Part shown: positions 30,641 to 41,515 of the stretch, one piece after another
Layout of the letters: the number at the start of each line of letters is the position of its first letter
How positions within the stretch are numbered: position 1 is the first letter of the stretch
DNA from: Macrobrachium rosenbergii
Lineage: Eukaryota; Arthropoda; Malacostraca; Decapoda; Palaemonidae
Length of the DNA stretch: 64,000 nucleotides
Direction of reading: 5' to 3'
NCBI RefSeq assembly: GCF_040412425.1
Contig: NC_089742.1
Coordinates: 81,366,039-81,430,038 of the forward strand
The notes under the pieces: generated by a model
Databases searched by the model: none
What the model was told of the DNA's origin: nothing
What the model saw: only the letters and a program-made list of their open reading frames with translations
Program-made: the position numbers and the translations under genes

Positions 30641-32644
30641 CAGAATTCTTGAGGAAGCTGACACAGTCCGAGTTTGTACTATTTGGGTCAACTTTGGCCT
30701 GGGGATTTGTATGCATTGGAGTTTCAACTCTAGAAGAAGAGGAAACCAATTGCTCTTCGGCCAGTTGGGTGCCACAAGTGCTACTTGACCTTTGAATGAT
30801 CTGAGCTTGTGTAAAACTTTCATCAACAGGTTTATTGGTGGAAACAGATAGATCCTTTGCCACCTGTTCCAGTCTATTGACATCGCATCTGTGGAGTGAG
30901 CTAGAGGGTCTAGATTGGGAGCAACGTAACATGGAAGTTTGTGGTTGCTCTCTGTGGCAAACAGGTCCACCTGGAGACCTGGTACCTGACGGCAAATCCA
31001 TTCGAAGGATGCTTTGTCCAGTGACCCTTCCGACTCCAGCGGAGTTGTCCTGGACAGTGAATCTGCAATGACATTCCGGACACCTGCCAGATGGGTAGCT
31101 GACAGATGCCAACGGTGTTTTCTTGCCAGGGAGAAAATTGCTATCATTACTTGATTGATCCGGCTCGACTTGGAGCCCCCTCTGTTTATGCATTGCACAA
31201 CTACTGCACTGTCCAGTACCAGTCTGATATGAATCTGTCTGGTTGGAAGCAGTTTCTTCAGAGTTAGAAATACTGCCATTGCTTCCAGAATGTTGATATG
31301 GAACTGGCGGAACATAGTGGACCACGTTCCTTGAACTTTCTTGTGTTGGGAATATCCTCCCCACCAGCTCAGGGAAGCATCCTTGTGGATCACCAATGAT
31401 GGAGGGGGAAATTGGAGAGGCACTGACCTTGACAAACTCTTGACTGTTGACCACGGTCGAAGCCTTTTCCTCAACACCAGCGGAATTAGGGACACCTTGT
31501 CTCTGTATCTGTTGTTGGCTTGTCTTCGCCACACCCTGTTTATATCTTTCAGTTTGGCTTTCAGCAGCAGATCTGTTACTGACGCGAACTGAAGAGAACC
31601 TAGGACTCGTTCCTGGGTACGATGAGAGGCTCTTTTGTTTTTGAGGAACTGCCTGGTAGCTTTGGCTATTTCCCTCCTTTTGGCTGGCGGAAGTGACAAT
31701 TTGTGTGTGTCCAGATCCCATTGGATTCCTAACCATTGAAATCGAGCCTCTGGAACTAGGCGGGATTTCTTCCTGTTTATTTGAAAGCCTAGGGATTCCA
31801 GGAAGCTGATCACTATGGATGTTGCTCTCCGACATTCCTTGGCATTGGGTGCCCAAATTATCCAATCGTCTAGGTATGCGGCTAACATGATCCCCTGGGA
31901 CCGTAGTTGTTGGACTACTGTTTCTGCCAGTTTGGTGAAAATTCTGGGCGCTGTGTTGAGCCCGAATGGCATGACTCTGAACGAGTAAGCTTGATTTCCT
32001 AGTCTGAATCCTAGGTAAGGAGAGAAATTTCTCGCAATCGGGACGTGATAATAGGCGTCTGAAAGATCTATAGAGGTGGTGACGGCCCCACGGGGAAGTA
32101 GGGTCCGTACCTGCGAGATTGTAAGCATGCGAAACTTGTCGCATTGAATGTATAAATTGAGACGAGGCAAGTCTAGGATTACTCTTTGCTGACTGGAGTC
32201 TTTCTTTGGAACACTGAACAGTCTGCCTTGAAATTTCAGGTGTCTCACTTTCTTTATTGCCCTCTTTTGAAGAAGGTCCTTTACAAAGTCCAGGAGGGCT
32301 TTGGATGGAGGCTGGTGGAATCTGACTGGCGGAGGAGGACCTCTGCTCCAGCTCCATCCCAGACCCTTGGAAACTATGCTGTGGGCCCACGGACTGAAGG
32401 TCCAACGGTCCCGGAAGAGATGTAACCTCCCGCCTACCTGAGGAGACTCATTGAGCGGGAGAGGCCTTACTTCCTCTGCTACCTCGGCCTCCTCTTCCCC
32501 TTGAGAGAGGTCGTGATGCAAACCTACCTCTGAAGGAGGCTCTGGCTCTGCTCCCCCTCGCATTTCTGTTGAAACCTCGAAATGCCCCCTGGCTTTCAAA
32601 TGAAGCGTTGAAAGCCGGAGACGCCACGAAGGTTGGAGAAGCAA
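30614..32644 (-). CDS. DIRS copy F: reverse transcriptase-RNase H, open frame of 676 aa
   Basis: Open throughout. RT motifs: FSVPKKDSSQQRVILDLPRL (about residues 143-162), TTSIDLSDAYYHVPI with the first catalytic Asp (about 193), MPFGLNTAPRIF (about 225), AAYLDDWIIW catalytic pair (about 258-259). RNase H: KDASLSWWGGY (Asp 422), ILEAMAVFL (Glu 454), LVLDSAVVVQCIN (Asp 478), NVIADSLSR (Asp 528). The connection domain follows with VDLFATESNHK and ALVAPNWPKSNWF. The true start is probably inside the first 100 residues, because the N-terminus overlaps the Arg/Gly-rich end of gag in another frame. It is the only uninterrupted pol-type gene in the window. Confidence 0.88.
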   Translation of the reverse strand: MLLQPSWRLRLSTLHLKARGHFEVSTEMRGGAEPEPPSEVGLHHDLSQGEEEAEVAEEVRPLPLNESPQVGGRLHLFRDRWTFSPWAHSIVSKGLGWSWSRGPPPPVRFHQPPSKALLDFVKDLLQKRAIKKVRHLKFQGRLFSVPKKDSSQQRVILDLPRLNLYIQCDKFRMLTISQVRTLLPRGAVTTSIDLSDAYYHVPIARNFSPYLGFRLGNQAYSFRVMPFGLNTAPRIFTKLAETVVQQLRSQGIMLAAYLDDWIIWAPNAKECRRATSIVISFLESLGFQINRKKSRLVPEARFQWLGIQWDLDTHKLSLPPAKRREIAKATRQFLKNKRASHRTQERVLGSLQFASVTDLLLKAKLKDINRVWRRQANNRYRDKVSLIPLVLRKRLRPWSTVKSLSRSVPLQFPPPSLVIHKDASLSWWGGYSQHKKVQGTWSTMFRQFHINILEAMAVFLTLKKLLPTRQIHIRLVLDSAVVVQCINRGGSKSSRINQVMIAIFSLARKHRWHLSATHLAGVRNVIADSLSRTTPLESEGSLDKASFEWICRQVPGLQVDLFATESNHKLPCYVAPNLDPLAHSTDAMSIDWNRWQRIYLFPPINLLMKVLHKLRSFKGQVALVAPNWPKSNWFPLLLELKLQCIQIPRPKLTQIVQTRTVSASSRILNALALWTS

Positions 32645-34818
32645 GGGTTTGCTGAGCTGGCTGCATCAACACAAACTGTTGCTGAGGCTGAGATTTTGAG
32701 GTTGAAGGCTGACCGATCTGAGAGACCGGTACAGCTTGGAGCATAGTTTGGGCTTGAGGTTTTCTGTACCTCCTGAATCTTTTCCTATCCCTGGCTTGAG
32801 GTCCGGCGGACTCGGTGGCCTTCCTTTTGAAGGGGAGACCCCAGCGGGAGCGAAGGCTCTGATTTGCTCTGGTTGCCCCCGCCAGAACATTGTTAACCTC
32901 ATCCTCCGGGAAGATGTTAGGGCCCCAGATAGAACTCTTCTTGAGTCTGTTGGGCTCATGTCTAATAGTGGCGTCCGCAAAGATGTGCTTACGGCAGTTT
33001 AGTCTTGCCACTACAAAATCATACAGGTCCGCCTGGAATGCCGCTAACAGGGATTTGGTCAGGACCTGGAAAAGAGGTTCTTCGGCGTAGGTTACCGCTG
33101 TTGCCTCCGTAATGGTAACAGAATGCAGGGAGCGACTCAACCTGCACCCAGCATCAAATTCTGCCTTCAAAAGAGCCTCCGGAATCTTGGGAAGCTGCTC
33201 ACTAAATAGAGATGAGGCGCACTCGGGGTCGAGTTTGCCCACCGTGAACGTGGCCGGGGCTCCCAACCAAAATTCCGAGTCTCCGGGGAAGACAAGAGAG
33301 GGGGATCTGTCTCCCGGAGTTGAGGTAGCGGCTTACCCTCGATTCCCGCCTGACTAGTTAGCACTGCTATCTTAGTCGTGCAGGTGGTAGGGATGGAGTC
33401 ACCTACCGAAAACATAGTGAAAGTCCCCTTAAAGGGGGTAATCTTAGTGTTTTCGCACTCCCACTCAGTGAGAGCACGCATCAAGGTGGATTGGGCTTGG
33501 TCCCTAGGGAAGATGACTGTCTCCTTCAGGACCTTGTCTGATCTGATCCAGTCTTCCTCCGTAAGCCTGGCGTAGCCTGGGTAGGGAGGCACCAGGTCGG
33601 GTGGGAAGAACTCCAGTTCTTCCAACCGACGAGTTCCCAAGCCCTCGATGGTCTTCGTGCTGAGGAGCATGAAGGGCAAGGGGCCACGGGTTTCCCTTAT
33701 CAAAGGGGGGCAGACTGGAGGCATCCGGAACAGCATAGGTTTGTGCTGCTACTCCGGAGCGCATAAACCCGGAGAGCAAGTTTTCCTGGGTCTGCATCCT
33801 CTCTGCTAGGGATTTCACCGACTGACCAGAGGTTTTTAGGCTCGAAACGAGCTGGGAGGAAAGGTCATTAATCCTGGCTTCAACCTTCTTGTCCAACTTC
33901 TGCATAAGAAGTTCATGAAGGCCTCAGGGTCAAAGTTAGGCTGAGGGGGACTAGCCTTGGATGACCTGGATCTCGACCCCTTGGGCAGGGGAGTAGCCTT
34001 GCTAGTGGACACCACTGGGTTAAGAGCCAGTGACGACCTTGAGGGAGCTGACGGATTAGACTTTTTAGGCCTAGAGGACTTAGGTAAGTCCTTCTTCTTC
34101 AAGGTTTTCACCTTGGGGACAGTAGACCTGGACTTGTCCTCAAGGTAAGCTGTCTTCGGAAAACCTTGGAAAGAGGAAGAAGAAGATGAAGGAGAATCGA
34201 AAAGAGGACTAACTAAACTCTCTCCCCCTGCCTCACTTACCACCCTACCTTCTACCTGGTGGTCCGGATCGACGCTCATGGGTTCAAGGTGGATATTGAT
34301 GGCCGCCACCTCTTCCGCCACGTCTTCGCACAGGTTGTCTTCTTGGGAGGTTGTCTTCTTGGATCCATTCTATCGAGGGCCAGCTCTCCCTCCTGCGGCT
34401 GAGATCCGGGCTCCGGGGTAGAGGAGATTGCAAATCTCCTCTGACAGGATGTAAGGCTTCCCCGACGCAACGTTCCTCCCAAACCCGCCGATCCAGATCT
34501 TCAGGGTCGACAGCGAAGAGTTGCAGGTAATACGGTCGGTCTGAAAGAAAGAAATGATTTACTGAAACATTCCCCCAACCGCCGTATATATCAATATAAG
34601 CATTAAAGTTAAAGGAGACTACGGGTTAGCGGTCTTTTAAAGCTTACCGACTCATCCATCACTCGCTCATACAGAGCGTAACAGACTTCACAGCCATCCG
34701 GGTGCCAGACGACCAGGTCCCCAACGCGAACCGAGCAGCCGGAGTGCGCGCGGCACACCTCATGGCCACAGGGTTGTTGGAGCACCGCCGTGCACCCTTG
34801 CTTCTGACAGCGTACCAT
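32448..34818 (-). pseudogene. DIRS copy F: gag-like ORF1, spliced and frameshifted
   Basis: The first exon (34818-34648) encodes a Cys/His-rich start, MVRCQKQGCTAVLQQPCGHE then CRAHSGCSV and DGCEVCYALYERV, a likely zinc-binding module. A probable 107-bp intron follows. The second part holds WIGGFGRNVASGKPYILSEE, a Ser/Lys-rich basic linker (about 34150-33960), a predicted coiled coil (KLDKKVEARINDLSSQLVSS near 33900), a conserved central domain (KSLLAAFQADLYDFVVARLN near 33050) and an Arg/Gly-rich tail (SFRGRFASRPLSRGRGGRG). At least three frame changes are needed, so the copy is not functional as read. By position and composition it is the nucleic-acid-binding structural protein. Confidence 0.7.
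34541..34647 (-). other. Probable intron in DIRS copy F gag (107 bp)
   Basis: On the minus strand the first exon ends ...ATGGATGAGTCG, followed by GTAAGC; the next exon is preceded by CTTTCTTTCAG. Splicing in phase 0 continues with TDRITCNSSLSTLKIWIGGF, whereas reading through meets a stop after RPLTRSLL. Confidence 0.5.
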
Positions 34819-34860
34819 CTGTAAGCAGGAATATGATACATGAGTATCGCGAGTTAAGGC

Positions 34861-35095
34861 CCGCCGGAGTAAGTCCGGCGGAGATAGGATGCCTTAACCT
34901 AATAATGGGTGATGGAACATGCTTATTGTCGGGCCAAATCCCGCCGGAATTAAATCCGGCAGTATAAGGATAATATACAATACATGAGTAACATAAAGTT
35001 AAGGGCTGCCGGAGTATGTCCGGCGGTAACAGAATGCCTTAACCTAGGAACATGCATTCATATAAATAAACACTGCCGGAAAGAATCTGGCAGTG
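34861..35095. repeat. Cluster of four small GC palindromes in DIRS F leader
   Basis: Hairpin units of the form (C)GCCGGA-N6-TCCGGC(GG) at 34861-34882, 34941-34960, 35007-35026 and 35072-35095, spaced about 65-80 bp apart and embedded in a diverged direct repeat (shared gccttaacctaat/ggaac text). Confidence 0.7.
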
Positions 35096-35790
35096 GACAC
35101 AAACATAAGTTATGCTACGGAATGGTCAACTAATTAAGTAAACCAGAGTACTTGTAAAATACACTAGTGTTATAATACTCCGCCCTGATTGCCACGGAAA
35201 TCTCGTTATCTCACACCTATGGTGGCGGCGGAAGAGGCGGAGAGGAGTCTTCGTATCTGGCTCAACTCTCAACGCGTGGGGCGAGAACCATGTAGTGGAA
35301 AGTGCCGACCAACCGAAAACCATACCCACCGGAGTGGTAACGTGTACTATGACAACGAGAGATCTGACTAACCCGGCGGAGAATGAACATAGCAAAAGTC
35401 AAGATAGCATCCCTGGGACTGTGTTCGATGCTCCAGCTAACCCTGAGGGAAGCGAACAAACGAAACACCTGCCGCCAATGGGAAGAGGAAGCAGAGTGGC
35501 GGAAACCGATAAGCGGTGGCCAGAAGGGTGGGTAACACCCTCTGGAAGCCGACAGAAACTCCCCACGGGGTGCCGATCATAAGTGATCGGCGTCCCTCGC
35601 GTAGGGAGATGTCAAGGTCACACGCCAGATGCTAATCGATAGGTAAGGAAGGACTAGGCTACATACACGAAAAGATCTGTGCAACCTTAGATCCCAGACC
35701 ATCTTCCAAAGTCAAAACTTTTTGACTTGGACAGGAAGGCCAGAAAAGGTGCTACAGGAGGGGGGGGAGGAAACCACGCAATGTCTGGCC
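35096..35790. other. DIRS copy F 5' leader, non-coding
   Basis: Sequence between the palindrome cluster and the 77-bp tandem repeat. Short open frames on both strands look fortuitous. No motif recognised. Confidence 0.5.
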
Positions 35791-36125
35791 ACACCCTCCA
35801 ACACTGAAAGTCTGGTCAGGTGGGAGGCTATGAATTGAGGAGACCCTTCACTATTCTAACCTCACCTTCCAAAAACCTCGCAGCCTGGTCAGGTGGGCTA
35901 AAAAAAGGGGGGGGGGAAGGGCCTCACTAGCCTAACCTCACCTTCCGAAAATGTGACAGCATGGTCAGGTGGGCCAAGAGAGAACGAGGAACTCCCTCAA
36001 CAACCTAACATCTCCCTCCAAAGCCTCAAAACGACCTGGTCAGGAGAGCTAGGAAGCATGAGCATCGTGAAAAGAGCCTATCCTGGCTAGCCTAACTCGT
36101 GGAAACCGATTACGGAACGGTCGAG
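35790..36125. repeat. Tandem repeat of about 75-80 bp in DIRS F leader
   Basis: The motif ctggtcaggtgggc recurs at 35812, 35886, 35962, 36036 (as ctggtcaggagagc) and, more diverged, 36116. Each is followed by a poly-purine tract and cctaacctcaccttcc. Five diverging copies. Confidence 0.7.
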
Positions 36126-36883
36126 CAGGCTAGGCTAGAAAATACCTAAACGAATAAAACTATCTGGCTTCAAGTACTAAAATAACCAGTTAACCAGATG
36201 ATGTGTGAAACATAAAAACATATATATATGCACTGAATATTTTTATGGATACGTAAAAGACTCAGATGTAGAGAAGGCCAAGCAACCCGCAGTAAATGGG
36301 AAGCGGGGATATCCAATATGGCCGACCCTAACGCTGAATCACAATTGAAATTAATCCAAAAATTTACATGTCATCCATCACCGTACACATCAGAAAATGT
36401 CATGAGCATAACAGTACCAACATGGAAAATGTACCTACTCGCTGGCAGAGGAAGGGGACCAGAGAAAAGGGAATTTATGATCGGAAAGGAGGGAGGAGGA
36501 AAAACCTCCGACTTTGGCCAAGCTCAATCATGATAAGGGCTCCCAACCCCCTACCAGCGAAAAGGTGATCAAGTAATAAAACTCCAATGAAAGGAGTATA
36601 TATATAAAATTATATAGAAAAAACTAGCAGTAACTTCCTGCTAAAACCATGCGAAGACTGAGGGTCCAGCATGGCCGAGGCGAGAGGTGCCACGATCAGC
36701 GGCGTCATGTTATTTACCTGGTAAACAATAATTTATAGGTCAAATAAGATTCCTCTGTAAGAAAAAACCAAAAGCAGATGGTACTCAACTTAGGTGATGC
36801 AAACTCTGGGAGGGATGACATGATGCAAGATCAAAAATCACCAAAAAATAGCACCAAGAAAAAACACGGTGATGTTTTGAAGC
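36126..36883. other. DIRS copy F 5' leader, no feature recognised
   Basis: Mixed-composition sequence inside the element between the tandem repeat and the 5' terminal repeat. No gene seen. Confidence 0.5.
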
Positions 36884-37188
36884 GTGCTAAGTTGGAATGT
36901 TGATAAGATGGCGGCTGAGGTGTTGGTTGGCTGGGAGAAGAAGGTGGGGTATGTGACGGCTCCTCATTTTTCGGGATTTTGAGATTGGAGATCTCCATAG
37001 GGCAGAGGCCTGTGGCAGTGGCAACACTCACCCTTTGTGTATACCGACACCATTAATTGGCGCTCGAACTGGGGGTCGTAACCCTGGCATCATGTTTAGC
37101 TTTTTCTCTGGTATTTTTAGCAATACTTATACCTAGAAATATGTGCTATATGGATATTTCACCGGGTGACACAGGTCGAACCCAGAAA
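36884..37188. repeat. DIRS copy F: 5' terminal repeat with outer extension
   Basis: Inverse complement of 28890-29180, then gtcgaacccagaaa as the outer end, matching the second half of the internal complementary region. Confidence 0.82.
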
Positions 37189-37980
37189 TAGAGTATGTCC
37201 ATGACTTGATGCAAAGCTGTTTCAGTAGGTAAATGTCTTCTGAATCCATGCTGTGTATTTGAAAGAAGGTTGTTTTCATAAAGATATTCACACAGTTGGT
37301 TTGCAGCAATTTTTTCTAATACCTTTGACAAAACAGGCAATAACGAGATTGGTCGGTAGTTACTTGGGTCCTCAGGGTCACCTCGTTTGAAAGAGGGACA
37401 AACTATAGTGTGCTTCCATTCATGTTAGGTACAAAGCTAGAACTGGTAGTGAGTCTTTTAAGAATTGAACAGATATGCCATCATGTCCATATGAATATTT
37501 TGTTTTTAGCACCATAACTATTAATCATAGTTTCAACACTTACCAGTTGAGGTCTAAAATGAGGAATACTTGTCAATGACATAGCCATTTGGCCTTGAAT
37601 TATTTTGTCTAGGATACCTGTTTTCACCGTTTTTTCATTTTGAATTTTTGACCAACAGTAGCGAAAAACTTATTTAATTTTTCAGCCATTTCTAGTGGAT
37701 GATTACAATTTATGTTATCTCTTTTAGATATTTTGTTTGGTATAATATCATCATTAACACTCCAAATTTTAGCCTTTTCAAGTTACTATTTTCAAATCTG
37801 CTGTTAAAATAAGATATTTTGCTTTTTTCTAAAAGTATCTTCACTTTCTTTTTTGCTGCTTTATAGCATTCCTCGGTATAGTTATTAAAATTTAAATCTT
37901 GTATTTTTCTTCTAAGAAGAAATCTCCTCTGGGTCAGCTCAGTGTGGTGTTTCATGTTACTTATTTCAGAGGTAACAGAG
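37189..37980 (-). pseudogene. LINE reverse transcriptase N-terminal fragment (CR1/Jockey-like)
   Basis: Minus-strand motifs in order: CYKAAKKKVKILLEKSKISY (pre-RT linker near 37860), then GDPEDPSNYRPISLL leading to PVLSKVLEKIAANQLCEYLY near 37310 and NTQHGFRRHLPTETALHQVM near 37230. The frame is cut at 37189 by the end of DIRS copy F, so the catalytic palm is absent. The clade assignment is approximate. Confidence 0.65.
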
Positions 37981-38741
37981 TCAGTGGTGGAAAGGAGAGA
38001 GGGATCCCAGAGTCTCTCGGATGTACCACCTGAAGTATTGTTAAACCCTTAGTGGCAGCAAAGTGATGTGTAGCCAAACTTTTAGGAGCAGCTAGACCTT
38101 CAGGTTATTGGATTGGAAAGAAACCAACTTCCTCCATCCCAGACCACTATCCCAGTCTTTTTCCTACAGGAAGGAAGGGACAGTGTCCCATCCCTTCTGC
38201 ACTTCTGGGTAGGAAAGGGAGAATGAAGACTGGGCAGGTCACTAAATTTAGCAATCCCGTTAAGTGGCTGCTACATTTAGAGGGATGCTTTTCCTGCTTT
38301 AGATAGTAGAGCAATGACAAGGAATTGAGTCCTGGATACTTAGGCTTGTGGGGCAAACATCGATACTGTCCTTTCTTCCCCTTTAGATTCTCCAAGATCC
38401 CTAGCCTTGTTGTCATGGTTCAAAGAGATGGTGGAGAAAGATGCTAGAATTTGTGGAGGACTAGTCACTTTGACATTCATCTCTTTTGAGTTAAGAGATG
38501 ACTAGGGCTGAAGACTGATCTATGAACTCAACCATTAATTGATATGTGTTTCATACTTTCTTTGAGATGAGACAGCACATGCTGTATGGTAATCCATCAT
38601 ATAGGACATCTTCATTATTAGTTAGTACTGAGGGATGCATACTTTCTAGTACCTGATCATCATAGCTCAAGCAATTACTTCTTGCCCATTGTTTTGAAGC
38701 AAAGTTTTAAACAGAAGACAGTTCCACAGGTGGTTAAAAAT
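37981..38741. other. Unassigned sequence between LINE and DIRS copy E
   Basis: No terminal repeat found. A short plus-strand patch (SPRSLALLSWFKEMVEKDAR near 38390) looks protein-like and may be a retroelement relic. Confidence 0.3.
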
Positions 38742-38940
38742 GTTTTATTTAAGTAACTTACCAAGTAACTACATCGCAGTAGTTTCTATTAACCAGCTGC
38801 TAAAAATTTTGAATTTCGTGGGTCACGCTATTTTGTTTGGCAAGGTGACTAACCCCACCCACTTTCGGGGTAAGAGAGGAACAACTAGCAAAAGTATTCT
38901 GTTTGTTTCTGCTGGTTAATGGCTGTACACCAGTTTTTAG
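38742..38940. repeat. DIRS copy E: left inverted terminal repeat
   Basis: Reads gttttatttaagtaacttac then caagtaactacatcgcagta and gtttctattaacc, cccacttt. It is the inverse complement, with moderate divergence, of 47063-47294. Confidence 0.7.
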
Positions 38941-39131
38941 CAGCAGCTCTGATTTTGGAATTCGTCTTTGATATTGATTTCTCATCGTATTTGGTGAAGT
39001 ATTCTTGCTTTGATAGCCTTTCGGCATTATTAGATAGAGTTAGACTCTGTTTTTTTACCTTTCTTGTGATTCTCTTTATAACGACTTTCCTTATTTACCG
39101 ATTGTGACTTTAGTTGACTTGTTTTTTCCAA

Positions 39132-41515
39132 ATGTCAGACTCAAGTTCGACTAGCGTTAGGTATTGCAGTAAAGGCTGCAATACGCATTTGACTAAGGAA
39201 TCTTATGATTCACATTCTTTCTGCATAGATTGTAGGGGACAGATTTGTTCAGAAGACTTACGATGTAATAAATGTGTAGACTGGGACAGTAAGAAGTGGA
39301 AGACTTTAAGATCTCATTTAAACAAACTGGCTAGAAATGATTGACATTCTTGTTATTTCTGTTGATCCCTTAACCAGTTCTCCTGCAATGCAACCCACTC
39401 CTGTACCCGGCTGTCTTGCTTTCGAACCCAACACATTGCCAGCCTTAAGTGTAAAACTGATAAAAGATTCAAATTGATTGTTGAATCTGTTGTGCAATTA
39501 GCCTCTTCAGTTACGGTCCTTATGGACAATAAGAGTGATTTAGAGCGCCCTTTTGCTCCTAGTGCCAGTGCAGTGTTGGTGGAGTGCCCTGATTGCGTTT
39601 AGTGTCAGTGATGTGTTGGTGGAGGAGGTGGCTGCCCGTCCCGCTGATTCTCCTAGGAGGAGTCAAACTGGTAGACTAAGGGAGGTTGTGGGGTCTGCCC
39701 ACTGGTAGTCGCCCCCTCAGTTGAACCTGTTGTTGAATCCCAGGTTGCAGCCAAATGCTGCTGGAAAGGCATATCCCTGGACATGCATCATCTTTCATCT
39801 GGCTCAGATGATTCCTCTCCCAGACGCCAATGGCGTTTTGTGGATGAATCACGCCCTTTGAAAAGGCGTGTGGGTGTCGTGTCTCATTCTCCTCCAGTAC
39901 CTTGTAAGAAATTCAAGGAACCTGTTGGCAGTCCTCTCCCATCTTGCAGTCATTGGGACAGTCCGGAACGTCTTCCATCTGTTCCTCCCTTGGTAGAGAG
40001 TTAAAGAGCGGCTTCCAAGGACAGTATCCTGCTTCGTAAGTGGTCTTTGTCTAAGGCGTTTTCTTCTGAGCGTCCTCTTGTACCCAAGACTCCTCTGGCT
40101 CCTGAGCGCCCGGTTTCTTCCGAGTACCCGAAATCATCTCAGTGTTTGTTGGCTCCTTGTGCTGCTGTGTCAGAGCATCCATCTTCTCTAGAGAGTCACA
40201 GAGCGCCCGTCTTCACCCATCCACTCTTTGATTCATGGATCGCCAACTAAGATGAAGCGCCCAGTGGTGCCCGAACTTCCTTTGGCACCCGATCTTCCTT
40301 TGGCACCAGAGCGTCACCATGCTTATGCTGCCAATGCTTTAATTCTTTTGGCAGTTATTGTTCCCCGAGCAGTTGGACGTTCTTCTGTGTCTCGAACTTC
40401 TATGCCTCAGGCTTTACCCTCTTCTAGCAAGCAAGGGCCCCTCCATGGTAGACCCAATTCAGAGCAAGCACGACAGTATTTTGAGCCTGTTGAAGAAGGC
40501 TCCATCAACCCCCCAACCTACAGACTTGGCTTTGTCTCCTGTATCCTCAGACGAGGAAGAAGTTATTGCTCAAGACGCTCGTCCTTCAGCTTATGCTTCG
40601 CTGCTAAGGTATCTTCTTGCTACCTTCCCAAATTGTTTTTCACCTGCAGCTCCTTCTTCGCCTGCGTCAACTTTTCTTGGGGAGTCGCAGTCTTCCGAGA
40701 CTACCCAAGTTATGCTTTCTTCTTCTGCCAAGAAACCCTTCGGTGTTATTGAGGGATGGCTAGCAGGGAAGTGGGAACAAGGTAGAGCCATTTTCAACTT
40801 CCCTCCTTCTAGACTGTCTAAGAGGAGACAGCTCTGTTATGCCACAGGGGAAACTCCTTCTTTGTGAGTTTCTGCCTCCTCTTCGGGGGACTTCTCCGGG
40901 TTGATCGATTCCTCTTGTAGATCTGCCTTTGCTTCAGTGAAGATCATGTTCAGTTCGACGGAGCTCTCACACCTTAAAAGCTTGTTTAAGGTATTCGAAG
41001 TGTTGAGTTTTCTCGATTGGGCAGTGGGTTCTCTTGCCCCTAAGATTAAGGACTGCCTTACTGTTCCTGAAGATAGTGCCTCCAACTTGCTAGGAGTCTT
41101 CTTGTGTATTGATAAAGGAATCAGGGACGGTTCCCAGGAATTAGCTTCCCTTTACACAATGGGAGTTTTAAAAAAAGAGAACTGTGGTGTTCCTACACAT
41201 CTAGGGGAGTGACTCCCTCCCAGAAATCGGCCCTTCTGTTTTTCCCGCTGGATCATCTTCACTTGTTCCCACAGGCTACAGTTCTGGAGATTTCTTCTGA
41301 TCTTCAGAAGAAGAATACACAAGATCTTCTTGCCCAATCCTCTAGGCAACCTAAGAAAGTGCCTGCTCATACCTCCAGGACAGTCTTCCCGCTGCAGACT
41401 CGGCCCTTTCACAGCAGCAGACAAAGATCCCTTTCTAGACCCAGTTCGTCCAGCAGATTTGTCTCCAGAGCCATTAAGAGATCCTCATCCCATTCTGCCT
41501 CTCGCAAGTGAGAAT
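39132..41515 (+). pseudogene. DIRS copy E: gag-like ORF1, fragmented
   Basis: Starts MSDSSSTSVRYCSKGCNTHL and continues HSFCIDCRGQICSEDLRCNK then CVDWDSKKWKTLRSHL, a Cys-rich module whose spacing CX2CRGX2CX5CX2C matches copies B and 15901. A Pro/Ser-rich middle has repeated (L/V)APE-type modules (APERPVSSEYPK, ELPLAPDLPLAPERH; 40050-40320). A conserved globular part (ELSHLKSLFKVFEVLSFLDW near 40960) and a basic Ser/Arg-rich tail (SRPSSSSRFVSRAIKRSSS near 41440) follow. At least five frame changes. It directly precedes RT. Confidence 0.65.

Larger units (their letters stand above)
28850..37188 (-). mobile_element. DIRS copy F, near-complete tyrosine-recombinase retrotransposon (8.3 kb)
   Basis: Inverted terminal repeats (28905-29180 and 36884-37165, about 94% identical by eye) enclose gag-like, RT-RNase H and tyrosine recombinase genes, all on the minus strand. 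An internal complementary region at 29233-29321 consists of the complement of the left outer end fused to the complement of the right outer end. This set of traits defines DIRS elements. The gag frame is broken and the recombinase has one stop; RT-RNase H is open. The right flank is a minus-strand LINE. The left flank is not the continuation of that LINE, so the insertion came with loss of sequence or one LINE end was already missing. Confidence 0.85.
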
